Positions 25,760 to 34,848 of a stretch of DNA of 64,000 nucleotides are shown here, one piece after another (position 1 is the first letter of the stretch; each line of letters begins with the position of its first letter). Below the pieces are notes generated by a model. The model worked only from the letters and a program-made list of their open reading frames with translations. It was not told the DNA's origin and ran no database searches. Made by a program: the position numbers and the translations under genes. The DNA is from Litchfieldia salsa (GTDB lineage Bacteria; Bacillota; Bacilli; Bacillales; Bacillaceae_L), in contig NZ_FNJU01000002.1 in NCBI RefSeq assembly GCF_900104555.1, positions 496,001 through 560,000 on the forward strand. Reading direction: 5' to 3'.

Positions 25760-25790
25760 GAAAAAGAAGTGCCGAGATACAAGCACTTCT
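25760..25790 (-). terminator. Terminator of the sulfonate-type ABC operon
   Basis: AGAAGTGC pairs with GCACTTCT, then a T-run on the minus strand, 20 bases past the binding-protein stop. Confidence 0.85.
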
Positions 25791-25810
25791 AAAATAGTTA
25801 TTTATAAGAA

Positions 25811-26830
25811 TTACTCAGCACTTGCTGTTACTGTTTCAATAAATTGTAAGTCAATTAAGTTTGCAAAGTCTGGTTTTTCTTTAAGGAACTTTAAGTCATG
25901 TGATGAATTTGCAAATTGTTGAATTACTTCTGCATCTACATCTGTCGTATAACGAATCTTTTCCCAAGCCATATCTACTACTTCTTTGTCTAAATCTTGT
26001 TTTGTTGTTTCTTTAATGCTATCAATAGTAATTTGAATTGATTCTTCTTTATTGTCATTAATAAACGCTACTGCTTGATTATGTGCTTTAACAATACTTT
26101 GGATTAAGTCTTTGTCTTCTTCAATTGCTTTATTGCTTGTTACTAGAATCGTATTTGGTAATGTTTCACCAAATGAAATCTCATTACTATCTACGATAAT
26201 TTTAGCACCAACGTCTTTTACTAATTGTGAAGCCCATGGTTCTGGAACTGCTGCTAAGTCTACTTTACCTGATTCAAACATCCCTGCATACTGAGCAGGA
26301 TTTCCAGTTAAGTGCTTTAATGATCCACCAATACGAGCAGATGTAATTCCGTACTCTTTTAAAAGTGTTTCCATTTGCACGTCATGTGTACAACCCACAC
26401 CAGGAGTTATAAATGTTTTTCCAGCAATATCTTCAATGGTTTCGATTCCACTATCTGCACGAGCAACAATGTGTGTCCCACCTGAAGATGCACCAGCAAT
26501 AATCTTCACATCTGCACCATTTGTATAGTTGTTCATAACAGGACCTGGACCTACTAGACCAGCATGAATCTCACCTGTTTTTAGTGCAGTCATAAATGCA
26601 CCACCGTCTGGGAATGTTAAATATTCGATTTCAACGTTTTCACCTAACTCATTTTGGAAATACCCTTTTTCTCGTGCTACCATTGCTGGAGCATGATCAA
26701 TATTAGGAAAATAGCCAATCACAACTTTTTTCGCATCTGAACTTGCTAATTCATCCCCACCGCCACATGCTGCAAGAATTCCTGTTACTAATAATAACAA
26801 TATACTTAACAAACCTATTTTCTTTTTCAC
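25811..26830 (-). CDS. ABC transporter substrate-binding lipoprotein (nitrate/sulfonate/taurine type)
   Basis: 339-residue extracellular binding protein with signal peptide and lipobox (LLLVTGILAACGGG). The binding fold of the SsuA/TauA class is seen in VVIGYFPNIDHAPAMVAREKGYF, FPDGGAFMTALKTGEIHAGLVGPGPVMN and EPWASQLVKDVGAKIIVDS. The ligand is probably an alkanesulfonate or similar sulfur compound, given the adjacent methionine genes, but nitrate- or pyrimidine-type ligands use the same fold. It is last in the operon (ATPase, permease, binding protein), ending in a terminator. Confidence 0.85.
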   Translation of the reverse strand: MKKKIGLLSILLLLVTGILAACGGGDELASSDAKKVVIGYFPNIDHAPAMVAREKGYFQNELGENVEIEYLTFPDGGAFMTALKTGEIHAGLVGPGPVMNNYTNGADVKIIAGASSGGTHIVARADSGIETIEDIAGKTFITPGVGCTHDVQMETLLKEYGITSARIGGSLKHLTGNPAQYAGMFESGKVDLAAVPEPWASQLVKDVGAKIIVDSNEISFGETLPNTILVTSNKAIEEDKDLIQSIVKAHNQAVAFINDNKEESIQITIDSIKETTKQDLDKEVVDMAWEKIRYTTDVDAEVIQQFANSSHDLKFLKEKPDFANLIDLQFIETVTASAE

Positions 26831-26852
26831 GTTATATCCCCCATTTGTTTTG

Positions 26853-27605
26853 TTAGTTTTCTAAGCCCCAACGTTTAATAATATTTCTCTCGATTCGTTG
26901 GAATACGAGTAAATCCATAATTGAACCAACCGTACCGATTATAATCATGACACCGATAACTAATGACATGTTCCCAAAGTCAGAAGCAAATCGTAATGTA
27001 TAACCTAGTCCAGGTCCAGTACTTAATAATTCCCCTGCCATCAATGCTCTCCATGCAAATGCCCATGCTAACTTCAGCCCTGTTACTGCATAAGGAATTG
27101 AAGCTGGGAATATGACTCTTACAAATAAATCTAGCCCTGTTGACCCCATCGTTTGTGCTGCCTTAATATATAGTGGATTTACGTTTTTGATTCCCATTCT
27201 CATATTAATGGTCATTACAAAAGTGGCACCAAGAACAATGATAAATATAACTGAGATTTCATTCATACCAAACCACATAATTGCAATTGGTAACCAGACA
27301 ATACTTGGTACACTCTGAAGAGCGAGTACAAGCATCCCTAGAGTTTCATCGGCAGTTTTTGACTTTGCTAACAGTACACCTAGTGATGCACCAATTAATA
27401 CACCGATACCAAGTCCAATGAATAATCGTTTAAAGCTTGCTTGCAAGTCATATACTAGAGTCATATCAGAGAATCCAATATAAAGTTCTTCAAATACTCT
27501 TGAAGCAGCTGGCATCAAAGATTCGGAAACACCACTAACTCTGACTGCTACCTCCCATATAATAAGAAGACTTGCAAAGAAAGCGATTCTTTTAATTGCT
27601 CGCAT
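26853..27605 (-). CDS. ABC transporter permease (SsuC/TauC family)
   Basis: Membrane permease of 250 residues with about six hydrophobic segments. The EAA coupling motif region is AAQTMGSTGLDLFVRVIFPASIPYAVTGLKLAWAFAWRALMAGE, characteristic of nitrate/sulfonate/taurine importers. It overlaps the upstream ATPase gene by 14 bases and is 22 bases from the binding-protein gene, so all three are co-transcribed. Confidence 0.9.
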   Translation of the reverse strand: MRAIKRIAFFASLLIIWEVAVRVSGVSESLMPAASRVFEELYIGFSDMTLVYDLQASFKRLFIGLGIGVLIGASLGVLLAKSKTADETLGMLVLALQSVPSIVWLPIAIMWFGMNEISVIFIIVLGATFVMTINMRMGIKNVNPLYIKAAQTMGSTGLDLFVRVIFPASIPYAVTGLKLAWAFAWRALMAGELLSTGPGLGYTLRFASDFGNMSLVIGVMIIIGTVGSIMDLLVFQRIERNIIKRWGLEN

Positions 27606-28386
27606 ATGCTAATTCCTCTTTCACTACTTTTTCTATTTCTTTTTCTAACAAATTCGAAATCTTTGTTTCTAGTTCCATGATTTCCTCACGTGCTGTTGCT
27701 CTCGGACGCGGAATTTCCACTTTAATATCTTCTAGTATAATTCCTGGTCTAGTACCCATTACTAAAATGCGGTCTGATAACATAATTGATTCTTTTATAC
27801 TATGTGTGACAAAAAGAATCGTCTTTTTTGTTTCAAGCCAAATTTTTTCAAGTTCTATGTGTAATCGGGACCTTGTTTGTTCATCAAGTGCACCAAACGG
27901 CTCATCCATAAGTAACACGGTAGGATTCATGGCTAAAGCCCTTGCTATCGCTACTCGTTGTTGCATCCCACCTGATAATTCATGGGGTGAATGCTTTAAA
28001 TAATTACCTAGTTGAACCATTGATAAGTACTTGTGAGCTACTTCAATTGCTTCTTTTTTGCCAATTTCCTTTTTAAGTGGAAACATGACGTTTTCTTCCA
28101 CAGATAACCAAGGGAATAATGCAGCTTGCTGGAATACCATCCCTCGTTCTTTACCAGGCTTTTTTATCGGGTTCCCTTGAAGAAGAATTTCGCCTGTGGT
28201 AGGTTTAACTAAGCCGGCAACCATCGATAATAAGGTTGATTTCCCACACCCCGAAGGACCAAGAATTGAGACAAATTCACCCTCATTGACAGACACATTT
28301 ATATTTCGTAATACATCACTTACTACATTTTGATTTGTATATTGTTTAGAAACATCAGTGAATTGTAAAAACACTTCCTGATCCAC
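27592..28386 (-). CDS. ABC transporter ATPase (SsuB/TauB family)
   Basis: Nucleotide-binding subunit, about 260 residues. Walker A GPSGCGKSTLL, Q-loop VFQQAALFPWLSVEENV, signature LSGGMQQRVAIARALA and Walker B VLLMDEPFGALD are all intact. The start is uncertain: GTG at 28386 has a poor ribosome site, while GTG at 28374 lies eight bases after AGGTGG and would drop four residues. First gene of the operon; a sigma-A promoter lies about 50 bases upstream. Confidence 0.9.
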   Translation of the reverse strand: MDQEVFLQFTDVSKQYTNQNVVSDVLRNINVSVNEGEFVSILGPSGCGKSTLLSMVAGLVKPTTGEILLQGNPIKKPGKERGMVFQQAALFPWLSVEENVMFPLKKEIGKKEAIEVAHKYLSMVQLGNYLKHSPHELSGGMQQRVAIARALAMNPTVLLMDEPFGALDEQTRSRLHIELEKIWLETKKTILFVTHSIKESIMLSDRILVMGTRPGIILEDIKVEIPRPRATAREEIMELETKISNLLEKEIEKVVKEELAYASN

Positions 28387-28432
28387 CTGCTTTCATATAA
28401 TTCTCATTTGTTTTATCGGATTAATATTATTA

Positions 28433-28460
28433 ATTATATATAGTATGTTAATAAAGTCAA
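28433..28460 (-). promoter_or_regulatory. Sigma-A promoter of the sulfonate-type ABC operon
   Basis: Minus strand TTGACT (28460-28455), 16-base spacer, TATAAT (28438-28433). No riboswitch or operator is evident between it and the gene. Confidence 0.75.
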
Positions 28461-28566
28461 TCCTTTACTTAAATGTTTGAATAAACAAACGCTAAATGTT
28501 TAAGTTATAATGGATAGAACTTTGTAAATACATATATATTATCTCTTTGAATATGGAGGAAACAAA

Positions 28567-29295
28567 ATGAATGACAACAAAGGAACCATGCAAGAACTCA
28601 TTGTCACTAGCCGTTTTCTTGGTGAAGACATTGAAGTGATGGTTTATCTGCCAAGGAATTATTCTCCGTTGTCCAAGCATCAGCTATTAATCGCCCAAGA
28701 TGGTCAAGATTATTTTAACCTGGGAAAGATATCAACGATTGTTGATGACCTCCTTCAAAGCGGTGATATCAATCCTATAATCATTATCGGACTTCCTTAT
28801 AATAATGTTCAAGAACGATGGAGCAAATATCATCCTCAAGGAGAGTTGCATAAACAATATATTCGTTTTTTGGGAGAAGAACTTGTCGCAGTACTCGATG
28901 AAACATTTCCTACTTTTCAAATAGGAGCTGGAAGAATTCTGATTGGAGAATCTCTAGGAGCTTCTGTTTCTTTACTTACTGCTTTATCCTATCCAAACAC
29001 TTTTGGTAAAGTAATTCTCCAATCACCCTTTGTAAACGAAGAAATATTAACGGAGGTACAGAATTTTTCACAACCACATCTTATTGAAATTTATCAAATG
29101 GTTGGCCTAAATGAAACAAATGTCAAGATTACAGATGGTACATCAGAGAATTTTGTTTACACAAATCGATTACTTCATGAAGCATTTGAACAGAGGCACT
29201 ATATTTATGATTACAAGGAGGATGAAGGAGACCATACATGGAAATATTGGCAACCTTCCCTCAAAAGGATCTTGTATAAGATGCTTACTTTCTAA
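28567..29295 (+). CDS. yjcH: YjcH-like esterase (alpha/beta hydrolase, esterase D/enterochelin-esterase type)
   Basis: Cytoplasmic alpha/beta hydrolase of 242 residues. The nucleophile elbow is GESLGAS, an early DGQDYF motif fits the enterochelin-esterase-like class, and the catalytic His lies in GDHTWKYWQ. B. subtilis keeps yjcF-yjcG-yjcH next to metI-metC, as here, which supports the name. The substrate is unknown; siderophore ester hydrolysis is possible by fold but petrobactin has no ester, so no link is claimed. The ATG follows ATGGAGGAAACAAA. Confidence 0.82.
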   Translation: MNDNKGTMQELIVTSRFLGEDIEVMVYLPRNYSPLSKHQLLIAQDGQDYFNLGKISTIVDDLLQSGDINPIIIIGLPYNNVQERWSKYHPQGELHKQYIRFLGEELVAVLDETFPTFQIGAGRILIGESLGASVSLLTALSYPNTFGKVILQSPFVNEEILTEVQNFSQPHLIEIYQMVGLNETNVKITDGTSENFVYTNRLLHEAFEQRHYIYDYKEDEGDHTWKYWQPSLKRILYKMLTF

Positions 29296-29398
29296 AATCT
29301 ACTTCAAGAAAATGACATCTTTGTATTAACGACTTAAAAGGTTTGGTATAATAAATTTATCATTAATCAGATCACCTATCTATAAGGAGGAACCTACA

Positions 29399-29914
29399 AT
29401 GAAATATGGCATCGCTTTCTTTCCTTCAAAAGAACTTCAAGATCTTGCAAACTCTTATCGTATGCGTTATGATCCGCATTATGCATTGATTCCGCCACAC
29501 ATTACATTGAAAAACCCTTTTGAAGCAGAAAATGAAGAACTAAAGACCATTACAGATAAATTACATGATATTTCAAAGAACCATTCTTCTATTCCATTAA
29601 ACATTGTAAAAGTGAGCTCTTTTTATCCGGTTAATAATGTGATTTATTTAAAGATAGAACTTAACTCAGAACTTTTAAATTTGCATTCTGCACTTAATTC
29701 TGGATTTTTTCATGACAATTCTGACTATCAATTTGTCCCACATATAACAATCGGTCAAAGCTTATCAGATGACGAACATTCAGATGTTTTAGGACAATTG
29801 AGAATGTCAAAAGTTCAACATAAAGAAACGATTGATCGTTTTCACCTCTTATATCAATTAGAAAACGGATCATGGACAGTATATGAAACATTCCAACTCG
29901 GAAAGGACTGCTAG
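29399..29914 (+). CDS. yjcG: YjcG, 2H-phosphoesterase (2-5 RNA ligase-like)
   Basis: 171-residue protein of the 2H-phosphoesterase superfamily. The two HxT motifs are visible: PHITLKNPF and PHITIGQSL, which form the active site acting on 2-prime,3-prime-cyclic or similar phosphodiesters. Length and neighbours match YjcG, whose physiological substrate is not known to me. AAGGAGG precedes the ATG. The next gene follows eight bases after its stop. Confidence 0.9.
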   Translation: MKYGIAFFPSKELQDLANSYRMRYDPHYALIPPHITLKNPFEAENEELKTITDKLHDISKNHSSIPLNIVKVSSFYPVNNVIYLKIELNSELLNLHSALNSGFFHDNSDYQFVPHITIGQSLSDDEHSDVLGQLRMSKVQHKETIDRFHLLYQLENGSWTVYETFQLGKDC

Positions 29915-29921
29915 ACTAAAA

Positions 29922-30344
29922 ATGAACGTAATAGAAGTAAAAAACTATCAAGAATTAGAAGACGCATATCTCGTTCGCCGGGAAGTGTTCGTAAAAGAAC
30001 AAGAAGTACCTGAGGAATTAGAAATTGATGAATTTGAAGACACGGCTAAACACGTGGTTCTTTATGACAAAGAACATCCTGTGGGTGCTGGTCGTTTTCG
30101 TATCGTTGATGGAATAGGTAAAGCAGAAAGAATATGTGTTCTTCAATCACATCGTAAATTAGGTGCTGGAAAATTGATTATGAATAAGATCGAGGAACTT
30201 GCAAAAACAGAAAAATTGAATAAATTGAAATTAAATGCCCAAACACATGCTGAAGCATTTTATCAACATCTTGGCTATCATACAGTATCTGAAGTCTTTA
30301 TGGATGCCGGAATTCCTCACGTTACAATGATAAAGCAATTTTAA
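29922..30344 (+). CDS. yjcF: YjcF-like GNAT N-acetyltransferase
   Basis: Acetyl-CoA-dependent acetyltransferase of 140 residues, starting at the ATG at 29922 (a longer frame overlaps yjcG). GNAT features: LVRREVFVKEQEVPEELEIDEFEDTAKHVVLYD at the N-terminus and the CoA-binding RICVLQSHRKLGAGKLIMNKIEELAK, followed by ALNAQTHAEAFYQHLGY-like substrate elements. Same length as B. subtilis YjcF and same order after yjcG. Acceptor unknown. Confidence 0.88.
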   Translation: MNVIEVKNYQELEDAYLVRREVFVKEQEVPEELEIDEFEDTAKHVVLYDKEHPVGAGRFRIVDGIGKAERICVLQSHRKLGAGKLIMNKIEELAKTEKLNKLKLNAQTHAEAFYQHLGYHTVSEVFMDAGIPHVTMIKQF

Positions 30345-30485
30345 GAAAACAAGAATGCCCTTTAATTCGGAGAAATACGAATTAGCATATCAATTCAACA
30401 ATTGATGTGCTTTTTTTCATAGACAAAGCAGTGATTGTTATAACTATGTACTTTTCAACATAAAACATTGAAATGGTAATTATAA

Positions 30486-30603
30486 GCAGGCTGAATACAC
30501 GTAGACTCCTGCGGGAACAGTGGCCAAAGTGAGACCCCACAGGAGTAGTAGCGACGGGGAGGCTCACTGGTCACCCGCCGGACGCGAAGTGTATTCAGCC
30601 TGC
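30486..30603. repeat. Palindromic intergenic repeat, copy 2 (inverted relative to copy 1)
   Basis: A 118-bp element with the same 15-bp terminal arms (GCAGGCTGAATACAC / GTGTATTCAGCCTGC) as 21340-21458. Its interior TGAGACCCCACAGGAG and TCACCCGCCGGACGCG are the reverse complement of the first copy, so the elements lie in opposite orientation about 9 kb apart. Confidence 0.88.
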
Positions 30604-30714
30604 GGCTTTAAAAGCAACACTATATAGAAAACAGCTGTATTTTCAAACGATCACCTAATAATATTCATAAAATCCCGTGCCACTGCTCATCCTATAATAA
30701 TGGATGGTGATGAG

Positions 30715-31389
30715 ATGGAATTTGTTAGGATAGCTACTGATTTGATTGTTGGATTTGTTAGTTTATTGATTATTACAAAAATCATGGGGAAAACACAAAT
30801 AACTCAAATAACCCCATTTGATTTTATATCAGCACTCATCTTAGGTGAACTTGTTGGGAATGCTGTATATGATAAAGAAACCGGGATTTTTCAAATCGTT
30901 TTTGCAGTTGTATTATGGGGGTCTTTAATCTTTTGCATTGAAATAATTACGCAGAAGTTCCGAAGGAGTCGTACTTTCCTTGAAGGCACTCCAAAAATTG
31001 TTATACATAAAGGACAAATAGATCGTGATGCGTTAAAAAAGTCAAAGCTAGATCTTAATCAACTTCAACACCTACTGCGAGGTAAAGGTGCGTTTTCCAT
31101 GCGTGAAGTAGAATACGCCATATTAGAAAATGATGGAAGCATAAGTGTTTTAAAAAAGGCGCCATATTCACAACCTACAAGGAAAGATTTAAATATAGAA
31201 GGTCCACTAATTAAGCTTCCGATTTGTTTAATTAGTGATGGTGAAGTGATTTGGGAAAATGTGAAAAGTATTGGATATGATGAAAATTGGCTTCAAGATC
31301 AAATGAAAACATTGGACGTTGGTACTTATAAAGAAATTATATATGCAGAATGGAAAGAAGGAGAAGGTTTTTATGCCCAAAAGGCATAG
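30715..31389 (+). CDS. DUF421 membrane protein (YetF family)
   Basis: About 224 residues: three hydrophobic N-terminal segments then a soluble DUF421/YetF domain. Typical features are MGKTQITQITPFDFISALILGELVGNAVYD, EGTPKIVIHKGQ, MREVEYAILENDGSISVLKK and a late YDENWLQDQM. These proteins are associated with sporulation or spore germination loci in Bacillus, with no defined activity. The ATG at 30715 is preferred over 30700 because GGTGATGAG precedes it, but neither site is strong. A second DUF421 gene is at 34849. Confidence 0.82.
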   Translation: MEFVRIATDLIVGFVSLLIITKIMGKTQITQITPFDFISALILGELVGNAVYDKETGIFQIVFAVVLWGSLIFCIEIITQKFRRSRTFLEGTPKIVIHKGQIDRDALKKSKLDLNQLQHLLRGKGAFSMREVEYAILENDGSISVLKKAPYSQPTRKDLNIEGPLIKLPICLISDGEVIWENVKSIGYDENWLQDQMKTLDVGTYKEIIYAEWKEGEGFYAQKA

Positions 31390-31404
31390 CCCTCTCCTTT
31401 TACT

Positions 31405-31644
31405 TTAGATCCATTCATTAATGACATGACCTTTTCCTGTTAGTTCAGAAAGTAATTTGTTGTTTTGATTCTTTACATTCAATGACTGCTTTTCTAATGC
31501 GTATTCATGTTCTTTTTTTACAAACGCAGAAGTTAAAGTAGTCTTTTTTATTGGAGTTAATTCCAAAGGATCCTTTTTTACAGGTAATTGTCGATTTGCA
31601 TATTGTGTATATTGGTCATGATTGACTGGCATAATATAACCCAT
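31405..31644 (-). CDS. Small hypothetical protein (79 residues)
   Basis: Polar, lysine-rich 79-residue product (MGYIMPVNHDQYTQYANRQL...) without membrane segments or cysteines. A GGGAGGCGATTTATAA site precedes the ATG, so translation is likely. It converges on the DUF421 gene and diverges from yjcD. A similar short protein occurs in related Bacillus at this place as far as I recall, but I cannot name a function. Confidence 0.6.
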   Translation of the reverse strand: MGYIMPVNHDQYTQYANRQLPVKKDPLELTPIKKTTLTSAFVKKEHEYALEKQSLNVKNQNNKLLSELTGKGHVINEWI

Positions 31645-31808
31645 TTATAAATCGCCTCCCTGATTATATATCCATTATATCCCTTAATTGGCAACCCTTC
31701 CACTGATAACCATTTTAACAACCATATTTTGGTATGTAGTCAATATACTTCTCCTACCTCTCGAGTTTTGTTATGATAAGATTTGACTCAATTTTAAGGA
31801 GATTTTCC

Positions 31809-34088
31809 ATGCAAAAAGCAATCTTAAACGGTCAAGTGATTGATTTAAAGGGAGTACCTAGAGATGAATATCAAATCATCTATGAAGCAGGGATTCATAG
31901 TAAGATAACCTGTGGTCATTGTGGTGATTTTGTTAAGCTTTATCTAGGGATACATGATCGTCCCCACTTTTTTCATCAACAATCTAACATAAACTCGACT
32001 ACTTGCTCTGAATACATGGAGACAACTTATCAACCTATTAAAAAGGTAACAGTTGAACCAACAACATCCATAGAGCACAATGGATTTAACATTCCTAAGT
32101 CCAGAGCAATCCAATCAACTGCAACAATTGAAAAGTCCATTAACTGGAAGGAACCGAAATCAATTAACAGGCTTCCACCCTATTCTAAATCTGCCCTACC
32201 TAATCAAGAATTTCTCAATTTGAATCTTGATTCATCACAATATAATGCCGTTACTGCAACAGATGGACCATTATTAATTATTGCTGGTGCAGGAAGTGGA
32301 AAGACAAGAGTGCTAACATCAAGGACTGCCTTTTTAATAAAGGAACAAATGATTGAACCAAAAAACATCATGCTTGTTACCTTTACTTCAAAGTCAGCAA
32401 TTGAGATGAAAGAACGATTAATCAAGGTTGCTGGATTAACACCTCAACAAATTCATTCTCTTGTAACAGGAACCTTCCATAGTATCTTTTATAAAATTGT
32501 GATGCACCATGAACCATACAGATGGAAAAGTACTAACTTGTTGAAGTGGGATTATCAAAAGGAGAAGATTATTAAAGAAGCGGCTAGGGAATTGACATTA
32601 GATGAAAAAGAATTTGCATTTGATCAGGCGCTTCAATTAATTGGGTATTGGAAAAACACCCTTCTTCCTCCAGAACTTATAAAACCAAAGGATCAATGGG
32701 AAGAACGGGTTTTATTTTTATACCGTTATTACGAAAATAGGAAGAAAGAATATGGATTATTTGATTTTGATGATATGCTGGTTGGCTGCTACCACTTATT
32801 CCTAGAACAACCTGACCTATTAAAGCGATATCAAGAGCGGTTTACCCATTTTCTAATTGATGAATTTCAGGACATTAATAAAGTCCAATATGAAACCATT
32901 AAACTTCTATCACACACGACGAAGAATCTTTGTGTAGTCGGTGATGACGACCAATCCATTTATGCATTTAGAGGTAGTGACCCTACATTTATGCTTGAAT
33001 TTGAGAAGGATTACCCAAATGCTAGAATTGTGACTCTTTCACAAAACTACAGATCTTCCCATATGATTGTGGCATCAGCTAACAGAATTATCACTCGTAA
33101 TCTTCGAAGAAGAGAAAAGAAGATGAATGCCTCCTTCAATAATGGACAAGCTCCTTTTTTCTTTTTTCCTTACAATGAAGAAGAAGAAGCGACAATGATT
33201 GTAACAGATATAAAAGAGAAGATTAAAGATGGGGCTGCTCCCTCTGACTTCGCTATCCTCTATCGAACACATACTGCCTCAAGAGCAATGTTCGAAAGAC
33301 TTGCACAATCAAATCTGCCGTTTAAGCTAGAACAAGATAGTGATTCATTCTACAATCGTAGAATTGTTCGAGGATTATTAGCGTACTTACACTTAAGTAA
33401 GGACCCAAATGACACTGATGCTTTGGGACATGTCCTTTCCTCTTTGTTTTTAAAACAAAATGTAATGAATGATTTAAAAGCAATTAGTATCCTTGAGGAT
33501 TGTTCGATGATACAAGCTTTGGAAAAGATAACGAATATTCAGCCCTTTCAGCAAAAGAAATTGCGAAAAATTGTCCCGATGTTTTCACGTTTAAAGAGCA
33601 CATCACCGATAACCGCAATTGAGATGATTGAAAGGGAAATGGGCTTTGCTGAATATGTTAAAAAGAATGGAAATGAAGGCAATACAATTGAAAAAGGATC
33701 TGACGATATTAGAGACCTTAAAGTAGTTGCAAAAAAATTCAAACATGTTCAAGAGCTGTTAGATCATGTGTCACATATGGTTGCCATGAATAAAGAAATG
33801 AAACAGATTAGTAAGCACTATACTGATGCTGTTCAGTTATTAACAATTCATCGCTCTAAAGGACTTGAATTTAAACACGTATATATTATCGGTACTGTAG
33901 ATGGTAGTATTCCACATGACTTTGCACTAGAGTCTCTAAGAAATGGAGAAAATGAACCGCTTGAAGAGGAACGACGTTTACTTTATGTAGCAATGACTCG
34001 TGCAGAGGAGTCACTTACAATTTCTGTTCCAGAAATGCGACGAAATAAAATTTCACACCCTTCTAGATTTATTAAAGAGTTTCTTTAA
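31809..34088 (+). CDS. yjcD: YjcD, UvrD/PcrA-like DNA helicase with N-terminal zinc-binding module
   Basis: SF1A helicase of about 759 residues, starting at the ATG at 31809 after AAGGAGATTTTCC. Motifs: Walker A IAGAGSGKTRVL, motif Ia VTFTSKSA, Walker B FLIDEFQDINKVQ, motif III VVGDDDQSIYAFRGSD, motif IV LSQNYRSS and motif VI YVAMTRAEE. An extra 130-residue N-terminal region contains CGHCGDFVKLYLGIHDRPHF and a later Cys, resembling the zinc module of CoiA in this same window. Name follows synteny with spoVIF and yjcF-G. The role in DNA repair or uptake is unproven. Confidence 0.9.
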   Translation: MQKAILNGQVIDLKGVPRDEYQIIYEAGIHSKITCGHCGDFVKLYLGIHDRPHFFHQQSNINSTTCSEYMETTYQPIKKVTVEPTTSIEHNGFNIPKSRAIQSTATIEKSINWKEPKSINRLPPYSKSALPNQEFLNLNLDSSQYNAVTATDGPLLIIAGAGSGKTRVLTSRTAFLIKEQMIEPKNIMLVTFTSKSAIEMKERLIKVAGLTPQQIHSLVTGTFHSIFYKIVMHHEPYRWKSTNLLKWDYQKEKIIKEAARELTLDEKEFAFDQALQLIGYWKNTLLPPELIKPKDQWEERVLFLYRYYENRKKEYGLFDFDDMLVGCYHLFLEQPDLLKRYQERFTHFLIDEFQDINKVQYETIKLLSHTTKNLCVVGDDDQSIYAFRGSDPTFMLEFEKDYPNARIVTLSQNYRSSHMIVASANRIITRNLRRREKKMNASFNNGQAPFFFFPYNEEEEATMIVTDIKEKIKDGAAPSDFAILYRTHTASRAMFERLAQSNLPFKLEQDSDSFYNRRIVRGLLAYLHLSKDPNDTDALGHVLSSLFLKQNVMNDLKAISILEDCSMIQALEKITNIQPFQQKKLRKIVPMFSRLKSTSPITAIEMIEREMGFAEYVKKNGNEGNTIEKGSDDIRDLKVVAKKFKHVQELLDHVSHMVAMNKEMKQISKHYTDAVQLLTIHRSKGLEFKHVYIIGTVDGSIPHDFALESLRNGENEPLEEERRLLYVAMTRAEESLTISVPEMRRNKISHPSRFIKEFL

Positions 34089-34107
34089 TACGAGGTTGAT
34101 AATTTAA

Positions 34108-34142
34108 ATACCTGATCCACTTAGTGGACCAGGCATTTTTTA
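34108..34142 (+). terminator. Terminator of yjcD
   Basis: CCTGATCCAC pairs with GTGGACCAGG (one mismatch) followed by six T residues; it may also serve spoVIF on the other strand in part. Confidence 0.8.
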
Positions 34143-34150
34143 ATTCTGTA

Positions 34151-34405
34151 TTATTTTTTATTCAACATTTGTGAAATTGTACCAAAATCAAGCTTTTGAT
34201 CTCCACTTACGATTGAATTTACAATTTTATCTTCCATTTGCTTTGGAACAGGCTTATTCGCGATTTGACTTACTTTTTTCACGATGGAACGTACTGTCTT
34301 TTCATCCTTGAAATTCGCATTTTGAACAGAATTAGCAAGTTCAAGTACATCCTTCATGTTGACCCCTGTTTTCTTCTCGATATTTTTAAATAAATTATTA
34401 TCCAT
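34151..34405 (-). CDS. spoVIF: Stage VI sporulation protein F (SpoVIF/YjcC)
   Basis: 84-residue helical protein needed for proper spore coat assembly in B. subtilis, where it affects GerE-dependent expression. Recognised by NLFKNIEKKTGVNMKDVLELANSVQNANFKDEKTVRSIVKKVSQIANKPV and length (88 in B. subtilis). It has no membrane segment. Synteny (yjcA, yjcC, yjcD) agrees. The ATG follows AAGGAGGCTGAAAAA. Confidence 0.92.
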   Translation of the reverse strand: MDNNLFKNIEKKTGVNMKDVLELANSVQNANFKDEKTVRSIVKKVSQIANKPVPKQMEDKIVNSIVSGDQKLDFGTISQMLNKK

Positions 34406-34509
34406 TTTTTCAGCCTCCTTACAATCTGTTATATCTTATGACAGAAAGGATAAAACGTGAGACCAAATATTAACATTGCAAAACATTTATTGTGTTTTTT
34501 AGTTTTCTT

Positions 34510-34743
34510 TTACTCATTAAATTTTCTTTCAAGTTCCACTTGTTTTTTTCCTAGCCACTGATTTACTCTTTCAAAACGATTTTCAAAATCCTTTTCAAAA
34601 CTAGAGGACTTTTGATTAAGATTTGTTAATTCTTTATCTGTTTTTGAAACCCACTTTTCTATTTCTGCTTTAAGTTCCTCATGCTCTTTATAATGATCAT
34701 TAAAAAATTGTTCTACTTCTTTATTAAGTCTTTTCATATGCAT
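34510..34743 (-). CDS. Coiled-coil hypothetical protein (77 residues)
   Basis: Highly charged 77-residue product predicted to be almost wholly helical, with a heptad-like pattern (EVEQFFNDHYKEHEELKAEIEKWVSKTDKELTNL). A GAGGGA site precedes the ATG by seven bases. It lies among sporulation genes (spoVIF on one side, a DUF421 gene on the other) on the same strand, so a sporulation role is possible. No family recognised. Confidence 0.6.
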   Translation of the reverse strand: MHMKRLNKEVEQFFNDHYKEHEELKAEIEKWVSKTDKELTNLNQKSSSFEKDFENRFERVNQWLGKKQVELERKFNE

Positions 34744-34813
34744 ATAAAATCCCTCATTTCATTCCATTACCTTATTTCTATGATGGAGTTAATTGCTGCG
34801 TGTAAAATAAATA

Positions 34814-34846
34814 AAAAATTTCCCAGCCTCTAAATGAGGTGGGAAT
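34814..34846 (-). terminator. Terminator of the DUF421 gene
   Basis: TTCCCA-CCTC arms pair with GAGG-TGGGAA around a short loop; TTTTTTATT follows on the minus strand, three bases after the stop. Confidence 0.78.
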
Positions 34847-34848
34847 CT

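Noticed and set aside
28567-29295. Petrobactin esterase role for the YjcH-like hydrolase
   Set aside because: The fold resembles enterochelin esterases, but petrobactin contains amides rather than esters, the gene is far from the asb operon, and its place follows B. subtilis yjcH.
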